Source: a virus. Taken from it: 64,000 bases of DNA. A model generated the notes under the pieces. The model had not been told where the DNA came from, made no database searches, and saw only the letters and a list, made by a program, of their open reading frames with translations. The translations under genes were made by a program, and so were the position numbers. The stretch lies in the IMG/VR virus record IMGVR_UViG_3300008113_000033, positions 1 to 64,000 of that record; one strand, given 5' to 3'. This document shows positions 34,736 through 42,925 of the stretch, one piece after another (position 1 is the first letter of the stretch; each line of letters opens with the position of its first letter).

Positions 34736-35677
34736 ATGGAAAATCTAGTTTTGATAAACTTATTGGAAAATGTGTTAGGTAAATCTAAACCTACATCACG
34801 AGGCAATCATTCATTTCACTGCCCATTCTGTAACCACCATAAGCCAAAATTAGAAATTAATGTAGTTACCAACGAAAAGAAAGAAAATCCTTGGCATTGT
34901 TGGGTTTGTAATACTAAAGGTAAATCAATTCATTCATTATTTAAAGCAATGAAAGTCGATCGTTCTAAAGTAGAACAACTAGATGTTATTATTGTACCTG
35001 GTAAACGCCAAGAAATAGTTTATAATCAAATAGCACTACCTAAAGAATTTAAATCGTTGATTGATGTAACTCCATTATCTAAAATGGATCAAATATATGC
35101 TAAACAAGCATTACATTTTCTTCATAAACGAGATATTATAGACAATCATATTAAAAAATATAATATTGGGTTTTGTACAGATGGTGAATATAATGGACGA
35201 GTTATCATACCATCGTATGATTCAGAAGGACAATTAAATTATTTTATTGCCCGCTCGTTTGATCAAGACTCACCTCGTAAATACAAAAACCCATCAGTAC
35301 AGAATAAAAATATAATTGGATTAGAATATTTTGTAAATTGGGATGCACCAGTAGTATTAGTTGAAGGTATGTTCGATGCTTTAACAATACAACGAAATGT
35401 TATTCCATTATTTGGTAAAGTACTCTCTGAAGCGCTAATGAAACGATTAGTAACATCAGATGTAGAAAAAGTATACGTTGCTTTAGATAAAGACGCACAA
35501 CGTGAAGCATTACAACACTGTCAAACATTAATGAACTACGGTAAAGAAGTTTATTTAGTAGAAATGGATGGTAAAGATGCAAATGAAATCGGATTTAAGA
35601 ATTTCTTAAATATAATTGAAAACACATACCCACTAACATTTGAAAAAATAATGGGTATAAAACTAAAAATCTCATGA
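34736..35677 (+). CDS. 61: DNA primase (gp61-type)
   Basis: A 313-residue DnaG-family primase; T4 gp61 is 342. The zinc ribbon has Cys29-x2-Cys32 and Cys55-x2-Cys58, with FHCPFCNHHKPKLE and WHCWVCNTKG. The catalytic half includes GRVIIPSYDSEGQLNYFIAR, VVLVEGMFDALT (toprim Glu at about 211) and the VYVALDKDAQ metal motif near 247. It makes RNA primers for lagging-strand synthesis with the replicative helicase, which is not in this window. It has its own early-type promoter and overlaps the next gene by four bases (ATGA). Confidence 0.9.
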   Translation: MENLVLINLLENVLGKSKPTSRGNHSFHCPFCNHHKPKLEINVVTNEKKENPWHCWVCNTKGKSIHSLFKAMKVDRSKVEQLDVIIVPGKRQEIVYNQIALPKEFKSLIDVTPLSKMDQIYAKQALHFLHKRDIIDNHIKKYNIGFCTDGEYNGRVIIPSYDSEGQLNYFIARSFDQDSPRKYKNPSVQNKNIIGLEYFVNWDAPVVLVEGMFDALTIQRNVIPLFGKVLSEALMKRLVTSDVEKVYVALDKDAQREALQHCQTLMNYGKEVYLVEMDGKDANEIGFKNFLNIIENTYPLTFEKIMGIKLKIS

Positions 35678-36465
35678 TTGAGCAAAACTCAAATGTAATC
35701 AAAGATCCAAACATTAAACGGATTGTTGAATACACCGAAAATTCAAAACAAGTAAATATTTTAGATAGTCGTTTCTACAGGCGTAGTGATAAGTACTACC
35801 CATCTGTTACATCAATATTAAATTTCTTCCCAAAGAATAATTTTTTCCATTCATGGTTAAAAGATGTTGGTCATAATTCCGATATTATAATGCGTAAAGC
35901 AGCTAATGAAGGAACACAAGTACACAACGCAATTGAAGATTTCTTAGGTGGGAATGAAATTACTTGGATTGATGAGTATGGTAATGCTAAATATCAATTA
36001 GATGTTTGGAAAATGATTTTACGATTTGCTGATTTCTGGAATCAAGTAAAACCAGAATTAGTATCTAAAGAATATCATTTATTTTCTGACCAATATGAGT
36101 ATGCTGGTACAGCCGATTTAATTGTGAGAATCAACGGGGAACTTTGGTTATTAGACATTAAAACATCAAATTCACTACATACATCATATGACTTACAACT
36201 TGCAGCTTACGCGCAGGCTTGGAATGAAACTCATACTGAAGCAGTTACACGTACTGGTATTATTTGGTTAAAAGCTAAAACACATAAGGAAGGTAAAGAA
36301 GGTCAGATACAGGGTAAAGGATGGCAAGTTAAAATTGTAGACGATATTGAAAAGAATTTTACTATGTTTACTAAAATACAAGACATATATAAACTTGAAA
36401 ACCCAAATGCTTCTCCATATACTGAAACATTACCTACATCAGTTAAGCTAGAGACAGAAAATTAA
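35674..36465 (+). CDS. PD-(D/E)XK nuclease, RecB/Cas4-like
   Basis: A 263-residue protein. YPSVTSILNFF near residue 47 and GTQVHNAIEDFLGG near 88 are typical of the RecB-like family. The nuclease core is YEYAGTADLIVRING, with Asp at about 147, then ELWLLDIKTSN (D-x-K) and LQLAAYAQAWNE, the QxxxY motif. The predicted activity is exonuclease or ssDNA nuclease in recombination or DNA turnover. It overlaps the primase by an ATGA junction, which suggests joint production. Confidence 0.88.
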   Translation: MIEQNSNVIKDPNIKRIVEYTENSKQVNILDSRFYRRSDKYYPSVTSILNFFPKNNFFHSWLKDVGHNSDIIMRKAANEGTQVHNAIEDFLGGNEITWIDEYGNAKYQLDVWKMILRFADFWNQVKPELVSKEYHLFSDQYEYAGTADLIVRINGELWLLDIKTSNSLHTSYDLQLAAYAQAWNETHTEAVTRTGIIWLKAKTHKEGKEGQIQGKGWQVKIVDDIEKNFTMFTKIQDIYKLENPNASPYTETLPTSVKLETEN

Positions 36466-36474
36466 TATTTATAA
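36463..36474 (+). promoter_or_regulatory. Late-type promoter motif
   Basis: TAATATTTATAA next to the stop codon of the nuclease gene, 24 bases before the ATG at 36499. Confidence 0.5.
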
Positions 36475-36498
36475 GTATATTATACTGTATATTAATTA

Positions 36499-37374
36499 AT
36501 GAAGATAGCAATTTATCCAGGCGCGTTTAAACCACCTCATAAAGGTCATTTCCAAGTAGTTAAACTATTAGTTGATAGAGATGATATTTCTGAGGTGGTA
36601 GTTGCCGTTTCATCTAAAGAACGTGGTGGTGTATCAGTAGAACAATCATTAAAGATTTGGGAATTGTATACTAATATATTAGGTCCTAAAGTTAAAGTTA
36701 TATCTATTGAAGGTTCTCCTGTATATTATACATTATCATCGATTAAAAACAACCCAGATCAAGATTTTGTAGTTGTATTCGGTAAAGAAGAAAGTTCACG
36801 TTTTGCTTCATTAGCTGATAATCCTAAAGTAGAAGTATTTGATGCTGGTAATTTTGAAAATATATCAGCAACTGACTTTAGAGATGCTATTCAAGCACGT
36901 AATGTAAAGCAAATAGCTAATTTTTTACCTGCTGGTATTACAACACATAAATTCTTTGATGTATATGGTAGTGTTTATAATAACAATGAAGAACCAATGA
37001 ATGAATCTTTATATGAGAATCAATTCCCATTATTGAAAGAATTTGTTGGGTACTGCAAAGAATATTTAAAATTAAAATCATTACCTCCATTAAAAATGTC
37101 TTATGATCCTACAACAGCAGAATCAAGACGTTCATTTGGTGGATACGATCCAAATAATAAAAGTATTGAATTGAGTGTAGCTAATCGTCATCAAGCTGAT
37201 GTTTTTAGAACATTAGCACATGAATTAGTTCATTATAAGCAAGACATACAAAATAGATTAACACCCGAATCTGGCAAAACAGGTCACCCACATGAAAATG
37301 AGGCTAATACTGCTGCCGCTATAATGATGAGAAACTTCGCTCAAATGCGACCTGAAATGTTTATAGTAAAATGA
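36499..37374 (+). CDS. Nucleotidyltransferase fused to HExxH domain
   Basis: A 291-residue two-domain protein. Residues 1-150 are a cytidylyltransferase/NMNAT-type fold: IYPGAFKPPHKGHF with HKGH at 14-17, and ISATDFRDAI near 121, a form of the ISxTxxR motif. Residues about 170-291 hold FRTLAHELVHYKQ (His241-Glu242, His245) and HENEANTAAA, where a Glu may be the third zinc ligand. The first domain would transfer AMP or CMP to a small substrate such as NMN; the second looks like a zinc protease. The two are joined by an Asn/Glu linker. An ATGA overlap links it to the next gene. Confidence 0.75.
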   Translation: MKIAIYPGAFKPPHKGHFQVVKLLVDRDDISEVVVAVSSKERGGVSVEQSLKIWELYTNILGPKVKVISIEGSPVYYTLSSIKNNPDQDFVVVFGKEESSRFASLADNPKVEVFDAGNFENISATDFRDAIQARNVKQIANFLPAGITTHKFFDVYGSVYNNNEEPMNESLYENQFPLLKEFVGYCKEYLKLKSLPPLKMSYDPTTAESRRSFGGYDPNNKSIELSVANRHQADVFRTLAHELVHYKQDIQNRLTPESGKTGHPHENEANTAAAIMMRNFAQMRPEMFIVK

Positions 37375-38606
37375 TAAAATTATTTGACATACTACAAGAA
37401 ATAACTGGAAAACCTAAAGCAATATTTTTAGCTGGTCCTGCTGGATCAGGTAAAACATATACTTTAAAACAATTACTTCCAGTTGAAAAATATCAAGTAA
37501 TAAATGTAGATGATACATACGAGGAATTACTTAAATCGTCTGGTTTAGGTACTAATTTAAAAGATTTCGGTCCTGAAGAATTATCTCAAGCAGCTAAATT
37601 AATGGGGCGTGCTCAAGGAGCAACTAAAGAGAAATATGCTAAAGCACTTGAAGGATTAAATAACGTTATTATTGATGGTACTGGTGCTGCATCTAAACCA
37701 TTATTTAAAAAGAAAGCAGAATTAGAAGCATTAGGATACGAAACAATGATGTTAATGTTGTATGTTTCACCTATGACATCTTTAAAGCGTAATGCTGAAC
37801 GCGAACGTTCATTATTACCCCAAATCGTATTGCGTACTTGGAGAGATACAAATAAAAATATAGATCTATATCGTCAAGAATTTGGTGATCGTTTTATTTT
37901 AATTAATAACGATCCTGAAGATGCTAATAAAACATTTAATCCTGCTGAAGTTAAAAAATTATATTTTGACACAGCTAAATTCTCAGGCAAGCCTAAAACA
38001 CCAGAAGAACAAGCTAAAGTAAAGGCAGATGCTGAACAATTAAACCAAGATATAATTTCATTAGTTAAACAAATACCCCAAACAGATACACTAGATTCAG
38101 CTAAATCTAAAATTGCTATGTTGGCTGAAGTGCAACAACAATATAAATTATATTGTGATATGGATGGTGTATTAGTTGATTTTGAACGTGGATATAATGA
38201 TTTAACAGGTAAACAAACACCTGGTGTTGATTCAACATATGATAAAGATGATTTTTGGTCTGCAATCACTAAAGCGGGTGTCAAATTTTGGGCTAATTTA
38301 AATTGGATGTCTGATGGACATCAATTATGGGATTATATCAACCAATACAATCCTAAATTATTAACTGCACCATCACGTGAAAAATCATCAGAAATAGGTA
38401 AACAAGAATGGGTAAATAATAACCTACCAGGTACACCTGTTGTATTTAAACAAGCAAAAGATAAAAAAGATTTAGCAGAACCAAATGCTATATTAATCGA
38501 TGATAGAAAAGATAATATCCAACAATGGATAGATGCAGGTGGAATTGGTATTCGTCATATATCTACAGAATCAACAATAAAACAATTACAAAAATTAGGG
38601 TTATAA
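37371..38606 (+). CDS. P-loop kinase fused to HAD phosphatase
   Basis: A 411-residue protein. It begins MIKLFDILQE, a candidate head-targeting peptide. Residues 17-205 are a P-loop kinase, IFLAGPAGSGKT (Walker A 22-29), IIDGTGAA, and LMLYVSPMTSLKRNAERER, like zeta-toxin or polynucleotide-kinase types. Residues about 258-411 are a HAD domain: YCDMDGVLVDFE (Asp263, Asp265), KLLTAPSREKSSEIGKQEW, and AILIDDRKDN. The order kinase-phosphatase matches T4 PseT (Pnkp), though the sequences are not obviously close. Possible roles are RNA end repair or small-molecule phosphorylation. Confidence 0.78.
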   Translation: MIKLFDILQEITGKPKAIFLAGPAGSGKTYTLKQLLPVEKYQVINVDDTYEELLKSSGLGTNLKDFGPEELSQAAKLMGRAQGATKEKYAKALEGLNNVIIDGTGAASKPLFKKKAELEALGYETMMLMLYVSPMTSLKRNAERERSLLPQIVLRTWRDTNKNIDLYRQEFGDRFILINNDPEDANKTFNPAEVKKLYFDTAKFSGKPKTPEEQAKVKADAEQLNQDIISLVKQIPQTDTLDSAKSKIAMLAEVQQQYKLYCDMDGVLVDFERGYNDLTGKQTPGVDSTYDKDDFWSAITKAGVKFWANLNWMSDGHQLWDYINQYNPKLLTAPSREKSSEIGKQEWVNNNLPGTPVVFKQAKDKKDLAEPNAILIDDRKDNIQQWIDAGGIGIRHISTESTIKQLQKLGL

Positions 38607-38607
38607 T

Positions 38608-39195
38608 ATGTCAAAAGAAACATTATTAAAAAAAGAATTTCAAAAACGAGACGTACAACGTATTCGTAATTTACTATCAGGTAAGCAAGGTGACGCTACT
38701 CAAACACAAGTAGGATATACTACTAAACATATTGACCGAAATGAAGGAGATATTTGGGAAGAATTTGGTAGAAAATGGACTGTAAAGAACGGTATTAAAA
38801 TGAGTGTTACTAAATTAGATAGAGCTAAAAAAGCTGTATTTGCACCTTTATTATGTCCAAGTTGTTCTAAACCAATGAAAACTAAATATGATAAAAAAAT
38901 GTTTTTTATTCATAGTCAATGTTTTGATTGTGTAATTAAAATGGAATCACAACTTAAAATAGAAGGTAAATATCAAGAATACGAAGATAAAATCATTAAA
39001 GCTAATGCTAATTTTGCATTAGATGAATTCGTAAATGGATTTGATTCATTTTTAGATTCGATGGATTCAAATAATGGATTTGTAACTGAACAAGGCGATA
39101 TTGAAGATTGGCATGTAAAAGCTTTAGATAAACAGAAAATACGCGAACAAGTAATGAAAGACGTAGAAGAATCACGTGCTAGATTAAATAGTTAA
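38608..39195 (+). CDS. Zinc-ribbon protein, unknown
   Basis: A 195-residue protein. A four-Cys site, LLCPSCSKPM then SQCFDCVIKME, lies at about 90-112 and would bind zinc. The N-terminal part is basic (LLKKEFQKRDVQRIRN) with a helix that could contact nucleic acid. I recall related proteins in other T4-like phages, without function. It starts one base after the kinase-HAD gene. Confidence 0.7.
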   Translation: MSKETLLKKEFQKRDVQRIRNLLSGKQGDATQTQVGYTTKHIDRNEGDIWEEFGRKWTVKNGIKMSVTKLDRAKKAVFAPLLCPSCSKPMKTKYDKKMFFIHSQCFDCVIKMESQLKIEGKYQEYEDKIIKANANFALDEFVNGFDSFLDSMDSNNGFVTEQGDIEDWHVKALDKQKIREQVMKDVEESRARLNS

Positions 39196-39204
39196 TATTT
39201 ATGG
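39193..39204 (+). promoter_or_regulatory. Late-type motif
   Basis: TAATATTTATGG covers the previous stop and the ATG at 39201. If it is a promoter, the next gene must start at 39234. Confidence 0.4.
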
Positions 39205-39404
39205 TCATAACATTTTTATCTCTTCTTAATAAAATGCATCAATCAAATGAGCTAAATGCTGCCGGGGTAGCAACAACGTGTATAGCATTATTTAATAGCT
39301 TTTTTTCTATGTTAAATCCTGTACTTACTGGTCTATTTTATATCCTATCTATTGGGTGGTTAGGAGTACAGATATATTATAAAATTAAACGTAACGGAAA
39401 ATGA
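39201..39404 (+). CDS. Small membrane protein, holin-like size
   Basis: A 67-residue protein from 39201, or 56 residues from the alternative ATG at 39234 ([11 protein letters not shown]), which is favoured if the overlapping late motif is used. One or two hydrophobic spans are at about 22-40 ([16 protein letters not shown]) and 41-58 ([20 protein letters not shown]), with a Lys/Arg tail. The size and layout would suit a holin, but many small phage membrane proteins look so. It ends in an ATGA overlap. Confidence 0.6.
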   Translation: MVITFLSLLNKMHQSNELNAAGVATTCIALFNSFFSMLNPVLTGLFYILSIGWLGVQIYYKIKRNGK

Positions 39405-39796
39405 AAAAATCTGAACTTAGAGAACTTATTGCTTTAGAAATAAAAAAAGCTAAAAAAGATTATGATGGAGATGGTAACATAGAATCTTCCCAAGATGAAT
39501 ATATGGGTTCTCGTGATAAAGCAATCAAAAAGGCAATGTCTAATGAAGATTTAGATGTAGGCCATCAAGATGATGAACCAGGAATGCTTAAAAATGATTT
39601 AGCTAGAGCTGCTAAAATGGCAGCTATGTTATATAAAAAAGTAGATGCTTACGATAAGATAGGTGGTGAAGTAGATTTTCCACAATGGTGGCAAGAAAAA
39701 ATAATCAAAGCAAAGGGTTATTTACAAAGTGCATTTGATTATTTAGATGGAGAAGAAATGGTAGCCCAAATAGATAATATGAATCAACCTAAATAA
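39401..39796 (+). CDS. EF-hand-bearing internal-protein candidate
   Basis: A 131-residue acidic helical protein. Residues 20-31 ([12 protein letters not shown]) match the calcium-binding loop D-x-D-x-D-G-x-I, with Q in place of the last Glu but D-E just after. The N-terminal helix [13 protein letters not shown] resembles the peptides of other possible head proteins. The remainder has an alpha bundle pattern with [19 protein letters not shown]. It could be a calcium-binding core protein. No named family. Confidence 0.6.
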   Translation: MKKSELRELIALEIKKAKKDYDGDGNIESSQDEYMGSRDKAIKKAMSNEDLDVGHQDDEPGMLKNDLARAAKMAAMLYKKVDAYDKIGGEVDFPQWWQEKIIKAKGYLQSAFDYLDGEEMVAQIDNMNQPK

Positions 39797-40053
39797 TGAT
39801 TAAATTAGTTAATATATTAAGTGAAGTATCAGAGGTATCACCTCCATACATGTATTCTCCAGTAGGATTTGGATGTCATGTATGTAAATTCTATTATAAA
39901 CAAGATGATAAACATATGTGTGCAAGCACAGATTATCAAGAATATATGGGTACTTCTGAATTAGTTGATAATGATGGAAATCAAATAAAAGATCCTTCTA
40001 AATGGTGCTCTAATTGGTTCTTACCAAAACAAGAAGAAAATGGATCAGAATAA
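39796..40053 (+). CDS. Four-Cys protein with head-targeting-like start
   Basis: An 85-residue protein. The start [10 protein letters not shown] closely matches that of the kinase-HAD protein. The body has FGCHVCKFYYKQDDKHMCAS and, later, WCSNWF, giving four Cys. The pattern C-x2-C...C...WC-x-W-F is reminiscent of high-potential iron-sulfur or zinc-binding proteins. The cofactor cannot be told. It shares a base with the gene before and overlaps the next by 14 bases. Confidence 0.65.
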   Translation: MIKLVNILSEVSEVSPPYMYSPVGFGCHVCKFYYKQDDKHMCASTDYQEYMGTSELVDNDGNQIKDPSKWCSNWFLPKQEENGSE

Positions 40054-41590
40054 AATAAAATCTATAGTTGAAAGTGTTATAATGGAAAAAAAGCTTTGTC
40101 CTAAGGGTAAAGCTTATTATAATCGTCGTATAGCTGCGGGTGAAGTACCATCTGCTTATTTATCAGGCCGTGCAGTTAAAGTGTGTAAAGGATTAATGGA
40201 AGGAGATGAAGAAACAGTTGAATGTGAAAACTGTGGTTGGGAATGGAATTTAGAAGACGGCGGTAAAGAACCATTTCTTTGTCATAAATGCGGACATGAT
40301 AATACTGAAAAATATGATATGAACGAATCGCTACGTGATTGGTTTAAAAAGGAAGATTGGGTTCGTATCGATACACAAGGTAATATAACTGGTCCTTGTG
40401 GTACAATGAAAAAAGGACAAGCAACAACTCGTTGTTTACCTCGTGCTAAAGCAAATTCATTAACAAAAGCTGAACGTGCTGCTACTGCTCGTAAAAAAGC
40501 AGCTGCTGATCGTAAAGGCGATCGCGTTGTTCCAAATACAGATAAAGCTAAAGTACGTTTAGAAAGTAAATCTCCACTATTATGGATTCCTATTTTACAA
40601 GCCGAAAACGAGGAAATAGAACGTACAGCAGATGAATTAGGTCTACCATATGATGTAGTATATAATTCATTCGCAAGTGGTAAAGAAGTCACATTAACTG
40701 ATGAAATGTGGAGTCGTTTAGAAAACACTGACTCATACGATATAAATTCTGAGGAAGAAGCGATTGAATTGGCGCAATATTACGGTAAAGATATTCAAAG
40801 CATATTAGCCGCTGAAAAAACACCTCCCGCGTTGATTCTCCAATATTCTCCAAATAAATATTATTTAGTAGGTGGTAATACTCGTTTAATGGTTGCTAGA
40901 GCAAAAGGTATAAACCCACAAGTAATTTTAGCTACAATTGAACCTTCAAACAAATATGCATACCAAGATGTAAATGATATTGGAGCAGATTTAAATGAAG
41001 ATTGTGGATGTGATGGTCCTAAATTAATATTAAAAGAAATTAAAAATTTACCTGTATTATCTGAAGGATTAAAACACCATATCAAAGAAGGATTACCATT
41101 AATTCATAATATCTACAGACCATTATCTAAAAAATATTTTGAATTATTCCGTGAAGCACGTGAATTATATAATAATGGATTAATTTCAGTATCTGAAGAC
41201 GATATTGAATTATTAGAATCAAATATTGGTGAGATTGATATCTACGAAGGTGTAAATGTACCCTTAGATTATCCAATATCTGAAGAAGAATTATTAGCTG
41301 AAGCAGTAAAAGCAGGTAAGAAAGTAGCAATTGGAAAACCAAAACGTGGTGGATCTAAAAAATTCTATGTTTATGTCCGTAAACCAGGTGGTGGAGTTAA
41401 AAAAGTATCATTTGGTGATACAACTGGATTACGTGCTAAGTTGAATAATCCACAAGCACGTCGTGCATTTGCTGCTCGTCATGATTGCAAAAATAAAAAA
41501 GATAGAACTAAAGCATCTTATTGGTCATGTCGTTTACCTCGATATGCTAAATTATTAGGATTTAAAACAACATTTAGTGGATTTTGGTAA
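40040..41590 (+). CDS. Multidomain protein: zinc ribbon, ParB-like, basic C-terminal domain
   Basis: A 516-residue protein made of at least five small parts. The first, MDQNKIKSIVESVIMEKK, is a short amphipathic start. A Cys-bounded domain CPKGKAYYNRRIAAGEVPSA follows (20-50). A zinc ribbon is at 62-84 (CENC and CHKC). A DWVRIDTQGNITGPCG... domain rich in Ala/Lys follows (100-165). A ParB/sulfiredoxin-like segment is at 172-300, with LLWIPILQAENEEI and YYLVGGNTRLMVARAKGI. The last 80 residues (VYVRKPGGGVKKVSFGD, then NNPQARRAFAARHDCKN) resemble a basic domain I recall in T4-like phages. It probably handles DNA. Confidence 0.7.
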   Translation: MDQNKIKSIVESVIMEKKLCPKGKAYYNRRIAAGEVPSAYLSGRAVKVCKGLMEGDEETVECENCGWEWNLEDGGKEPFLCHKCGHDNTEKYDMNESLRDWFKKEDWVRIDTQGNITGPCGTMKKGQATTRCLPRAKANSLTKAERAATARKKAAADRKGDRVVPNTDKAKVRLESKSPLLWIPILQAENEEIERTADELGLPYDVVYNSFASGKEVTLTDEMWSRLENTDSYDINSEEEAIELAQYYGKDIQSILAAEKTPPALILQYSPNKYYLVGGNTRLMVARAKGINPQVILATIEPSNKYAYQDVNDIGADLNEDCGCDGPKLILKEIKNLPVLSEGLKHHIKEGLPLIHNIYRPLSKKYFELFREARELYNNGLISVSEDDIELLESNIGEIDIYEGVNVPLDYPISEEELLAEAVKAGKKVAIGKPKRGGSKKFYVYVRKPGGGVKKVSFGDTTGLRAKLNNPQARRAFAARHDCKNKKDRTKASYWSCRLPRYAKLLGFKTTFSGFW

Positions 41591-41846
41591 ACCATATACT
41601 GATTTAGAAATAACCGAAGAATATACTATTCGTGAGTTCGATGAGAATGTAGATCCCATCGAACTCCTTTGGCATCGCGATGATGAACATAGAACATTAT
41701 ATCTTCAGGGAGAAACTGATTGGAAAATTCAATTAGAGGATGAACTTCCTACTACGTTTAATCCTCCAATATTTATACCCAAACACAAATACCATCGTTT
41801 AATTAAAGGAACAGGTAAGTTACGACTAAAAATTTGTAAATTTTAA
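41577..41846 (+). CDS. Small cupin-like protein
   Basis: An 89-residue beta protein: LLWHRDDEHRTLYLQGETDW, then FIPKHKYHRLIKGTGKLRLKI. The spacing His...Glu...His fits a single-domain cupin with a metal site, where His is in WHRD and KYHRL. Activity is unknown. It overlaps the previous gene by 14 bases. Confidence 0.6.
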   Translation: MDFGKPYTDLEITEEYTIREFDENVDPIELLWHRDDEHRTLYLQGETDWKIQLEDELPTTFNPPIFIPKHKYHRLIKGTGKLRLKICKF

Positions 41847-41850
41847 TGTT

Positions 41851-42480
41851 ATGATTACTAAATCAAATTTCTTTATTATCATTATATTGGTGTTGATCGG
41901 TGTGATTGTGGTTCAACAATGTACGTCTAATAATAGTACTGAAAATCCAATAATTAAGGTTGATGGTAAAAAATATGAACTACTAAAACATAAAATCGAT
42001 ACTGTTGTTGTAGATCATTATAAAACAAAATACATTAAAGGTTCAGATATATATCATGAAACTATAGTTGAAAAAGAAAAACGTGTTGAAGTACCTGTTT
42101 ATTTAAAAGGTGATACTATTAGAATAGTTCAAGATTATCATAAAAAAGTACTATATAAAGACAAATTAGTATTAGATAATGATTTAGGTTCAATTGAAGT
42201 AACAGATACTATATCAATGAATAAAATTATTGGACGTAAATGGAACGCTCAAATTAAAGAACGCACAATTACTGATACTAAAATAGTAAAAGAACTACCT
42301 AAAAATCAAGTATATATTGGCGTAGGTGGGGTTGTTGGTAATTCATTAGTATTAGCTGGTCCAACCTTATCACTGAAAACGAAAAAAGACAATATTTATG
42401 GTCTGAACGTATATGTTGACAACAATTTAAATAAATATATTGGGGTTAACTTAGCTTGGAAAATAAAACTAAAAAAATAA
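41851..42480 (+). CDS. Membrane-anchored protein, possible spanin
   Basis: A 209-residue protein. Residues 7-23 (FFIIIILVLIGVIVVQQC) are a membrane anchor with a Cys just after. A polar, Val/Lys/Thr-rich periplasmic part follows, about 30-145, and then a C-terminal beta region with alternating pattern (VYIGVGGVVGNSLVLAGPTL, YGLNVYVDNNLNKYIGVNLA) that could insert in the outer membrane. Inner-membrane anchor, periplasmic spacer and beta end together fit a unimolecular spanin-like protein, or an envelope-modifying protein. The claim is inferred. Confidence 0.6.
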   Translation: MITKSNFFIIIILVLIGVIVVQQCTSNNSTENPIIKVDGKKYELLKHKIDTVVVDHYKTKYIKGSDIYHETIVEKEKRVEVPVYLKGDTIRIVQDYHKKVLYKDKLVLDNDLGSIEVTDTISMNKIIGRKWNAQIKERTITDTKIVKELPKNQVYIGVGGVVGNSLVLAGPTLSLKTKKDNIYGLNVYVDNNLNKYIGVNLAWKIKLKK

Positions 42481-42923
42481 TGACTCAGAAAGAACAATTG
42501 CGTATCATGGTTAAACAAATGATCGCAGAAGCCGTTTCTCACCGTATCGCTCAAATCGATGAAGCTGGTGATATTGCAGCTAACGAAGCAAAAATGGTTC
42601 GTATTCAGCAAGAATATAAAAAAGCAGGTAGCGTAAAACAATTAATGGAAAAAGTTAACCTATCTCACTACATTGGCGAAAAACTATATGCTAAAGTAAT
42701 GGAAGAGATGGATAAATCAATAAATGAATATGAAGGTGCTCGATTGGAACTTGAGGAAAAAATGTCAGGAGGTAAAGACGCTGATAAAAAAGATAAAAAG
42801 AAAGGTGCTAAGTCTGACAAAAAAGACGAGAAGCCAGAGGAAAAAGATGAAGTTCTAGAAACTGAAAAAACAATTGCTGAAGAACCAGTTGTTGAATTAG
42901 AAATTGATGCAACTCAATTATAA
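42480..42923 (+). CDS. Lys/Glu-rich internal-protein candidate
   Basis: A 147-residue protein from the ATG at 42480, overlapping the previous stop (TAATGA). A longer frame from 42456 lies inside the previous gene and is less likely. It begins MTQKEQLRIMVKQMIAEA with I-A-E. A helical body is followed by a charged tail rich in Lys, Asp and Glu (DKKDKKKGAKSDKKDEKPEE). This composition is like T4 prohead core or internal proteins. Not recognised by name. Confidence 0.6.
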   Translation: MTQKEQLRIMVKQMIAEAVSHRIAQIDEAGDIAANEAKMVRIQQEYKKAGSVKQLMEKVNLSHYIGEKLYAKVMEEMDKSINEYEGARLELEEKMSGGKDADKKDKKKGAKSDKKDEKPEEKDEVLETEKTIAEEPVVELEIDATQL

Positions 42924-42925
42924 TA

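Noticed and set aside
39201-39404. Firm holin call
   Set aside because: Size and spans fit, but no endolysin is nearby and many small phage membrane proteins have the same look.
40282-40728. 148-residue frame on the - strand
   Set aside because: It lies fully inside the 516-residue gene, which has recognisable domains; no leader or promoter on the - strand.
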